Of a stretch of 18,851 nucleotides of DNA, positions 13,574 through 18,851 are shown in pieces. Position 1 is the first letter of the stretch. Each line of letters begins with the position of its first letter. The stretch comes from an uncultured Methanofollis sp. GTDB taxonomy: Archaea > Halobacteriota > Methanomicrobia > Methanomicrobiales > Methanofollaceae. The DNA lies in assembly GCF_937919355.1 (NCBI RefSeq), contig NZ_CALFSA010000086.1, positions 1 to 18,851 of the forward strand. Direction: 5' to 3'. A program made the translations under genes and the position numbers. The notes under the pieces were generated by a model. That model worked only from the letters and a program-made list of their open reading frames with translations, did no database searches and was not told where the DNA came from.

Positions 13574-14363
13574 TCTTCCTGTTAAAATCGAGATAGATGG
13601 AAAATGGGCAAATGCGAAACTGACTCTCGGGACCGATGAGATCCGGGTCACCGGGCCGAAGTCTTTTGCTATCCCGAGCAAGTCGATCTTCGATCTTGAC
13701 GCAAAAGGCAGCGTCCTCGGCATCACCACAAAGGAGCAGGAAAACCAGCCGATAAAGATCGCATCTGTCGACAAAGTGTTGAGTATCGTGAAGAGGCATA
13801 TCCTTGCGACATGTAATGCCTACCGTCTTGCCGCCTACTTCATGTCCCCTGCCGTGAGGGGCGGGGTACTCGTCAAGGATGCACGCTGGGAAAAAGGAGG
13901 TATCGATGTCCTGAAGACCGGGATCTGGTTTTTCTCAAATACTGAACAGATCTGTGTACCCCTTGCAGATGTTGCCTCCATCGAACTGACCAAGCGCGAG
14001 GTACAGGGGAAGAACACGGATGTCGTGAAGATCGATCATATCGAGGGGACCGAGGTGGTCACCAGTTTTGTCCTCTGTCCTCTCACCACCCTGCAGATCC
14101 TCCATAATTTCCTGAAGGACGCCACAAAGAGCATGGATATGGAGGGGGACCTCGACCCGAAGTCCGCCCAGGTCGCCATGCTTGTCTACAGCGGGATGGA
14201 TACGGCATCGATCGAGAATATGCTCGGGGTATCCCTGAAAGAGATCGACCGGATATATGACACCTTAATACGCCTCGGCCTTGCAGAGGTCGTGATGGTC
14301 CGGAGAGAGGTAAAACTTACCACAAAAGGTGTCAGGTACATCACAGATGCCACAAAAGTTTAA
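13566..14363 (+). CDS. cheF: CheF, archaeal chemotaxis-archaellum adaptor
   Basis: This 265-residue protein matches CheF (DUF439), an archaea-specific taxis protein. It binds phosphorylated CheY and the ArlC/D/E proteins and so carries the chemotaxis signal to the motor. The N-terminal two-thirds is beta-rich (VKIEIDGKWANAKLTLGTDEIRVTGP, then VPLADVASIELTKREVQGK). The last 70 residues form a winged-helix-like end (MLVYSGMDTASIENMLGVSL, IDRIYDTLIRLGLAEVV). Start ATG 13566 lies within ATGACTGA, overlapping the stop of the upstream membrane protein by 8 bp, which suggests translational coupling. T-runs follow the stop, and the che genes then have their own promoter. cheF is therefore transcribed with the archaellum side of the locus. 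Confidence 0.92.
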   Translation: MTDLPVKIEIDGKWANAKLTLGTDEIRVTGPKSFAIPSKSIFDLDAKGSVLGITTKEQENQPIKIASVDKVLSIVKRHILATCNAYRLAAYFMSPAVRGGVLVKDARWEKGGIDVLKTGIWFFSNTEQICVPLADVASIELTKREVQGKNTDVVKIDHIEGTEVVTSFVLCPLTTLQILHNFLKDATKSMDMEGDLDPKSAQVAMLVYSGMDTASIENMLGVSLKEIDRIYDTLIRLGLAEVVMVRREVKLTTKGVRYITDATKV

Positions 14364-14371
14364 ATAATTAA

Positions 14372-14386
14372 TTTTTCTCTCTTTTT
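14372..14386 (+). terminator. Double T5 terminator after cheF
   Basis: Two T5 tracts (14372-14376 and 14382-14386), separated by CTCTC, lie 9 to 23 bases after the cheF stop in an AT-rich spacer. This pattern fits archaeal oligo-T termination and marks the end of the archaellum-side transcript. Confidence 0.6.
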
Positions 14387-14400
14387 ACAAAATCGTATTC

Positions 14401-14409
14401 TTTATATAC
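14401..14409 (+). promoter_or_regulatory. TATA box of the cheY-cheB-cheA-cheC-cheD operon
   Basis: TTTATATAC lies 31 bases before the cheY ATG at 14440, directly after the double T-run terminator. The start of transcription should fall about 10 bases before the ATG. GAGAAG just before the ATG is a weak ribosome binding site. Confidence 0.6.
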
Positions 14410-14439
14410 TTAATTCCACAAATACAATCTGAGAAGACT

Positions 14440-14802
14440 ATGGGAAGAATCCTTATCGTCGATGACACGCTCTTCATGCGAACTCTCCTGAAGAACATCC
14501 TCTTCTCCGGAGGGCACACCATTGTTGGCGAGGCAGAAAACGGTGAAGAAGCCATTGCCAAATATCAGGAACTGAAGCCTGATCTCGTTACGATGGATGT
14601 TGTTATGCCGAAGATGAACGGCATTGACGCATTGAAGAATATCCGCGCGGCCGATCCGAATGCAAAAGTCGTGATGTGCACGGCCGTGGGTCAGGAGCAG
14701 ATGGTGAAACTGGCCGTCAAGAGCGGTGCGAAAGGCTATATCGTCAAGCCCTTCCAGGCGCCGAAAGTGCTTGAGGAGGTGAAAAACGTCCTTGGGGCTT
14801 GA
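14440..14802 (+). CDS. cheY: CheY, chemotaxis response regulator
   Basis: This 120-residue single-domain receiver is full length. The acidic pocket D8/D9, phosphoacceptor D53 (in TMDVVMP), T81 and K103 (in VKPF) are all present. CheA phosphorylates it; CheC, two genes further on, removes the phosphate. In archaea CheY-P does not bind a FliM-type switch but acts through CheF on the ArlCDE proteins. It heads a five-gene operon with its own promoter. The cheB start is only two bases after its stop. Confidence 0.96.
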   Translation: MGRILIVDDTLFMRTLLKNILFSGGHTIVGEAENGEEAIAKYQELKPDLVTMDVVMPKMNGIDALKNIRAADPNAKVVMCTAVGQEQMVKLAVKSGAKGYIVKPFQAPKVLEEVKNVLGA

Positions 14803-14804
14803 TC

Positions 14805-15839
14805 ATGATTCGGGTGCTTATTGTCGATGATTCAATCTTTATCAGGACGATACTGAAGGATATCCTCAGTGCGGCCTCGGGGATAGAGATCGTCGGCTCC
14901 GCTTCAGATGGCGAGGAGGCCCTCAGGATGATCGACGAGCTGAGGCCGGACGCCATGACCCTCGACATCGAGATGCCGAAGGTCAGCGGGATCGACCTCC
15001 TGAAGAGGTTGAAAGGTGCGGAGTATCGCCCCAAGATCCTGATGCTCAGTTCGCTCACCTCGAAGGACGCCGAGTCCACCCGCCTGGCCCTGAGCCTTGG
15101 CGCCGACGACTTCATGCTGAAGCCGCAGGACATCTTCCGGGTACGTGGCCTGCAAGAAGAACTTGTGGCGAAGATCAGGCATCTGATCGAGATCAGGCCG
15201 GCGCAGAAGGTCATGTCTGTCTCGGACGAGATTGCCACCCACGTGGTCCTCTTCGGTTCGTCGGCCGGAGGGCTCCAGCAACTGGACCGTGTCCTCTCCG
15301 CTCTCTCTCCGGAGATGACGGCGGGCGTCGTCATCACGCAGCATATGCCTGAAGGGTTTACGGCCGCCCTTGCCGAGCGTTTCAACCGGATATGCCCTCT
15401 TCCCGTACACGAGTCTGAGAACGGCCATCTCATAAAAAAAGGCGAGGTCATTGTCTGTAAGGCAGGGTTCCACTCCGTGATCTCCTCGATACTGACGCAG
15501 GACGGGAGGAGTGGAGGGAAGATCGTCCACTCAACGGCGCCGCCGGTCCACGCCGTCCGCCCGGCGATTGACAAGACCTTCTCGTCGGCCGCGAAGGCCT
15601 ACGGACGCAATACGCTCGCCGTCGTCCTGAGCGGGATGGGGAACGACTGCGGTGAGGGTGCAGTCGATGTCAAGGCCGCCGGTGGTTCGGTATTCGTGTG
15701 CAAAGAGGAAGACTGTCTCGTCTATGGGATGGCCCGCTCTGCATTGAAGAAAAACAGCGTCGATAAAGTCCTCCCCCTTGCGGATATACCCCGGGAGGTA
15801 CTGAGGACGGTTCGAGCGATGGAGATAGGAAATGTCTGA
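14805..15839 (+). CDS. cheB: CheB, receptor methylesterase/response regulator
   Basis: This 344-residue protein has a receiver domain (D8/D9, phosphoacceptor D54) joined to the CheB methylesterase/deamidase domain. The catalytic triad is visible: S153 in GSSAGG, H180 in ITQHMPEGF and D281 in GMGNDCGEG. It removes methyl groups from receptor glutamates and can deamidate glutamines. It is activated by CheA. The chosen start is ATG 14805 (MIRVLIVDD). A TTG six bases earlier overlaps the cheY stop and would add two residues; the ribosome binding site (GGGG at 14794) is weak for either. The stop overlaps the cheA start by 8 bp. The partner methyltransferase CheR is not in the window. Confidence 0.96.
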   Translation: MIRVLIVDDSIFIRTILKDILSAASGIEIVGSASDGEEALRMIDELRPDAMTLDIEMPKVSGIDLLKRLKGAEYRPKILMLSSLTSKDAESTRLALSLGADDFMLKPQDIFRVRGLQEELVAKIRHLIEIRPAQKVMSVSDEIATHVVLFGSSAGGLQQLDRVLSALSPEMTAGVVITQHMPEGFTAALAERFNRICPLPVHESENGHLIKKGEVIVCKAGFHSVISSILTQDGRSGGKIVHSTAPPVHAVRPAIDKTFSSAAKAYGRNTLAVVLSGMGNDCGEGAVDVKAAGGSVFVCKEEDCLVYGMARSALKKNSVDKVLPLADIPREVLRTVRAMEIGNV

Positions 15840-17772
15840 TATGGAAGAGTACCGGGGATTATTTGTCACAGAATCGAGGGAGAACCTCGATACAATCTCT
15901 CAGGCCCTCCTGACCCTTGAGGAGTGTGAGGACCGGGAAACAATCGATGAGATCTTCAGGTCTGCCCATACGATCAAAGGCGCCTCGGCCTCGATGGGTT
16001 ACCTGAAACTTGAAAAAATCTGTCATTCAATGGAGGACGTTTTCGACCTCATCAGGAATGAGAAGTTGAAGGTATCTGCACCTCTCACCGACCTCTTCCT
16101 TGCCTGTACCGATCAGATCGATGATATCCTGGATATTATCGAAGACGGTGGCGATGACAGCGGGTGTTCCATCGACGACCTTGTCTCATCGCTTGAGTCC
16201 TGGGCACATGGCGAAGAAGGTGGTGACGCCACGTCTACCGGGGACAAAACCGGAGACGACAGCGCTGAAGAGGCCAGCGCTGAAGACGTCCCCTCTCAAA
16301 CCGGTCCGGGAGATACCTATGTCGTCGGGATAGACCTGGCCCCCGAATGTTCGATGAAAGATGTCCGGGCGATGATCGTCCTCTCCAACCTCGAAGAGAT
16401 CGGCCGGATCGTATCCACAAAACCCTCCCGTGAAGAGATCGAGAGCGGGAAGATCGAGGCCCACTTCGAGGTCACTGTCCAGAGCGAGGCAGGTGTCGAT
16501 GCGCTCAGGGCGGCGTCCTCCGGGACCGAGATCGCCAGCGTTACCGTTACCGTTGGGAACGAGTCTCCCAGGCCTGCACCGAAACCACGGCAAAAGGTCG
16601 AGGAGGCACCCCCAAAAAGCGATCACCACGACCGTCCCCGCGAGATCAAGAATATCCGGGTCGATATCCACCTCCTCGACCAGATGATGAACCTTGTCGA
16701 GGACCTCGTCATCAACCGCGGGCGTCTCAAGCAGATCGCCCAGAAGAACCAGATCAAGGAGTTCGACGAGGCCCTGAACATGGTGGGCCGTTCTGTGGCC
16801 GACCTGCAGAACCTGATGATGCACATCAGGATGATCCCGCTGGACCACATCTTCAACCGCCTCCCGCGTGTTGTCCGCGACGTGGCGCAGCACGACCACA
16901 AGGATGTCGAGTTCATCATCGAGGGCGGCGACACCGAACTTGACCGGAGTGTCATGGACGGCCTCAACGACCCCCTCCTTCACCTGATCAGGAATGCCGT
17001 CGACCACGGCGTCGAATCTCCTGAGGAGAGAAAAGCGGCAGGGAAATCGGAAAAAGGCCTGGTGCGCCTCTCGGCCAGGCGCGACCGGGACAATGTCGTC
17101 ATCAGGATCGAGGACGACGGTGCCGGTGTCAACTACGATAAGGTCCGCCAGAAGGCCGTTTCACGGGGGCTGTACACCGCCGAAGAGGCGGCGACCCTGA
17201 CAGACGACCAGGTCATCGAAGTCCTCTTCAACCCGGGCTTCTCGACCGCCGATACGATCACCGATATCAGCGGCCGCGGTGTCGGTCTCGATGTTGTCAG
17301 GTCGGCGATCGAGGCCCTGAAAGGGTCTATCAAGGTCGAGTCGGTCCGCGGGAAGGGCACCTGTTTCGAACTTGTCCTGCCGCCCACCATGGCCATCGTC
17401 GAGGTGATGATGATCAGGATCAATGGAAAGAGATGCGCAATCCCGATCTCGAATGTCGTCGAGGTGGCGATGCTCAAGAATGACGGGGTCCACCGGGTCG
17501 GCAACAGCCGGGTGATCCTCCTCAGGGACGAGGTGCTTCCTCTCTACACTCTGGACGACATGTTCGGCACCTCTCGATCAGGCGAAGTCCTTGTCGTCCT
17601 CCAGTATCGTTCAAAGAAATGCGGGATCGTCGCCGATGTCGTGGAAGGGCAGCAGGAGGTTGTCGTAAAACCACTCAGTGCCCTTGTCGGAAGTTGTCCC
17701 GGTGTCGGCGGCGTCACCATTCCCGGTGACGGCGAAGTAGTGCCGGTCCTTGACGTGAATACCATCGTATGA
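15832..17772 (+). CDS. cheA: CheA, chemotaxis histidine kinase
   Basis: This 646-residue kinase has the full CheA domain order. P1 carries phospho-accepting H46 (SAHTIKGASASMG). An acidic linker (about 130-158) follows, then a P2-like region (about 160-240). The dimerisation helices come next (LLDQMMNLVEDLVINRGRLK), then the ATPase domain with N-box LIRNAVDHGVE (N388), G1 IEDDGAGV (426-433) and G2 GRGVGLDVV (from 481), and last a CheW-like P5 domain (about 510-646). It phosphorylates CheY and CheB under receptor control. The linker contains an 11-base direct repeat, AGCGCTGAAGA (16261-16271 and 16276-16286), giving SAEEA then SAEDV, probably a small local duplication. The start lies in ATGTCTGA, overlapping cheB. 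Confidence 0.97.
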   Translation: MSDMEEYRGLFVTESRENLDTISQALLTLEECEDRETIDEIFRSAHTIKGASASMGYLKLEKICHSMEDVFDLIRNEKLKVSAPLTDLFLACTDQIDDILDIIEDGGDDSGCSIDDLVSSLESWAHGEEGGDATSTGDKTGDDSAEEASAEDVPSQTGPGDTYVVGIDLAPECSMKDVRAMIVLSNLEEIGRIVSTKPSREEIESGKIEAHFEVTVQSEAGVDALRAASSGTEIASVTVTVGNESPRPAPKPRQKVEEAPPKSDHHDRPREIKNIRVDIHLLDQMMNLVEDLVINRGRLKQIAQKNQIKEFDEALNMVGRSVADLQNLMMHIRMIPLDHIFNRLPRVVRDVAQHDHKDVEFIIEGGDTELDRSVMDGLNDPLLHLIRNAVDHGVESPEERKAAGKSEKGLVRLSARRDRDNVVIRIEDDGAGVNYDKVRQKAVSRGLYTAEEAATLTDDQVIEVLFNPGFSTADTITDISGRGVGLDVVRSAIEALKGSIKVESVRGKGTCFELVLPPTMAIVEVMMIRINGKRCAIPISNVVEVAMLKNDGVHRVGNSRVILLRDEVLPLYTLDDMFGTSRSGEVLVVLQYRSKKCGIVADVVEGQQEVVVKPLSALVGSCPGVGGVTIPGDGEVVPVLDVNTIV

Positions 17773-17782
17773 GGCACATAGT

Positions 17783-18403
17783 ATGCAATTAACAGCAGTA
17801 CAGACTGATGCACTGGGAGAACTCGGGAATATCGGCGCCGCTCATGCAGCGACAACCCTCTCCCAGATGCTCATGAGCCAGATCGAGATGGACGTCCCAG
17901 CGGTCTCCATCGTTGACATCTCACAGTTCTATTCGGTCATCGACGACCAGTGTGGTGCGCTCGTTGTCTTCCAGATCACAGGAGAAACCCATGGACAGGG
18001 GTATGTCGTCCTCTACATGCCGCAGAAATCGGCGGTCTGCCTGACCAATACGATGCTCGGCATGAACGACATGGACCGGGAGATCAACGACATGGACCAG
18101 AGCGCCCTGATCGAGGTGGGCAACATCATGGTCTCGGCGTTTCTGGACGCAACCGCCGAACTCCTCGGCATCGTCATGCTGCCCTCTCCGCCGTCGCTCT
18201 GTGTGGATATGGCCCATGCAGGCATTCAGTCGATACTGGCAGAGGTCGCGCAGGAGACGGACGAAGTGGTCATCTTCAGGACGAACCTCCACACCGGCCA
18301 GAACGAGATCGAGGGTACTCTCCTCCTCTTCCCTGACCAGACACTGCTCGCAGACCTTGTCAAACTCCTGGAATCCCTGACTTCACCGAATCGGTCTTCC
18401 TGA
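17783..18403 (+). CDS. cheC: CheC, CheY-P phosphatase
   Basis: This 206-residue protein has two copies of the CheC/FliY/CheX active-site motif, each E-x2-N-x22-P. The first is E13, N16 and P39; the second is E111, N114 and P137. Having both sites is typical of true CheC, whereas some archaeal paralogues keep one. CheC dephosphorylates CheY-P and binds CheD, which raises its activity; CheD is the next gene. The start at 17783 is ten bases after the cheA stop, with TGAGG overlapping that stop as a possible ribosome binding site. Confidence 0.95.
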   Translation: MQLTAVQTDALGELGNIGAAHAATTLSQMLMSQIEMDVPAVSIVDISQFYSVIDDQCGALVVFQITGETHGQGYVVLYMPQKSAVCLTNTMLGMNDMDREINDMDQSALIEVGNIMVSAFLDATAELLGIVMLPSPPSLCVDMAHAGIQSILAEVAQETDEVVIFRTNLHTGQNEIEGTLLLFPDQTLLADLVKLLESLTSPNRSS

Positions 18404-18413
18404 GAGGATTCTG

Positions 18414-18851
18414 ATGGTCGAATTTCAGCCTATCGGCGTGAATGCACGGGTTATCGGGATCGGGGATTACTGCGTAGGGAGCGGACCAATGACCACCATC
18501 GGTCTTGGTTCGTGTATCGCCCTGATCCTCCATAACGAGCGTCATTCTATCGGCGGCATGGCGCATGTCATGCTGCCTGAAAGCAAAGGCCACAGGGACC
18601 GGCCGGGGAAGTTTGCAGATACGGCTGTTGCCGTTCTTCTCGATGAAATGGAAGTACAGGGGGCAAAAGGCGGTTCGGTCACGGCAAAACTGGTGGGCGG
18701 AGCCAATATGTTCGGGTTCAACGATAATAACCTGAATATCGGTGACAGAAACATCAAGGCCGTTCACATGTCCCTCCAGGACTACCGTATCCCGGTTATA
18801 TCCGAGGATGTCGGCGGGAAAGTGGGACGGTCGGTGCTGTACTTCCCGCAG
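18414..18851 (+). CDS. cheD: CheD, receptor glutamine deamidase, 3' end cut by the window
   Basis: The frame runs open for 146 codons to the last base and has no stop; about ten residues are probably missing. It starts MVEFQPIGVNARV with GAGG (18404-18407) six bases before the ATG, ten bases after the cheC stop. The catalytic residues T28, C34 (GLGSCIALIL) and H51 (GGMAHVMLP) are present with the same spacing as T21, C27 and H44 of Thermotoga CheD. KLVGGANMF is a further family motif. CheD deamidates receptor glutamines and partners with CheC, which explains the gene pair. Confidence 0.95.
   Translation, partial: MVEFQPIGVNARVIGIGDYCVGSGPMTTIGLGSCIALILHNERHSIGGMAHVMLPESKGHRDRPGKFADTAVAVLLDEMEVQGAKGGSVTAKLVGGANMFGFNDNNLNIGDRNIKAVHMSLQDYRIPVISEDVGGKVGRSVLYFPQ

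Noticed and set aside
14391..14409. AATCG before the cheY TATA box, similar to the archaellin AATCGAA half-site
   Set aside because: Only five bases match, the distance to the TATA box differs by four bases, and there is no second half-site.
1..18851. CRISPR arrays, insertion sequences, prophage genes or attachment sites
   Set aside because: No regularly spaced repeats, transposase or integrase motifs, or terminal repeats were seen. No partial tRNA copy was found near either tRNA gene.

Overview
This window is a stretch of chromosome from a methanogenic euryarchaeon, most likely of the order Methanomicrobiales (Methanofollis/Methanoculleus-like). The evidence is the GC-rich coding sequence, archaeal TATA-box promoters, GGTGA-type ribosome binding sites, tRNA genes with no encoded CCA, HypD, and archaellins with the FTGLEAAIVLIAF N-terminus. 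The order-level placement is recognition from memory, not a database result. No gene-free stretch exceeds 300 bases. I saw no insertion sequence, CRISPR array or prophage.

Left part (1-4280), housekeeping genes. The window opens inside a minus-strand tRNA-Arg(CCG). Next come hypD (minus; [NiFe]-hydrogenase maturation) and a divergent MscS-type mechanosensitive channel. The channel runs tail-to-tail into a radical SAM protein with a C-terminal winged helix; the two share TCATGA as overlapping stop codons. A divergent TIM-barrel sugar phosphate isomerase/epimerase-like protein and a tRNA-Thr(GGT) follow.

Middle part (4281-13573), archaellum. An unrecognised membrane-anchored exported protein (minus) is transcribed away from the archaellum operon across a 204-bp regulatory region. 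The operon holds two archaellins (arlB1, arlB2), an oligo-T terminator, one combined arlC/D/E-type gene, arlG, arlF, arlH, arlI and arlJ. After arlJ comes an uncharacterised two-helix membrane protein with a very long acidic, probably disordered linker.

Right part (13566-18851), chemotaxis. cheF overlaps the unknown membrane protein by 8 bp and ends the archaellum-side cluster. A new promoter then drives cheY, cheB, cheA, cheC and cheD; cheD is cut by the window end. The expected pathway is as follows. Receptors, not in this window, control CheA. CheA phosphorylates CheY and CheB. CheC removes the phosphate from CheY. CheB and CheD modify receptors. CheY-P reaches the ArlCDE/ArlH/ArlI/ArlJ motor through CheF. 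cheW, cheR, receptor genes and the pre-archaellin peptidase are not in the window.

The system is a known one. The parts that look least described are the membrane protein between arlJ and cheF, the exported protein divergent from the archaellins, the inverted repeat abutting the archaellin TATA box, and a switch-like set of complementary repeats around the start codon of the exported protein.
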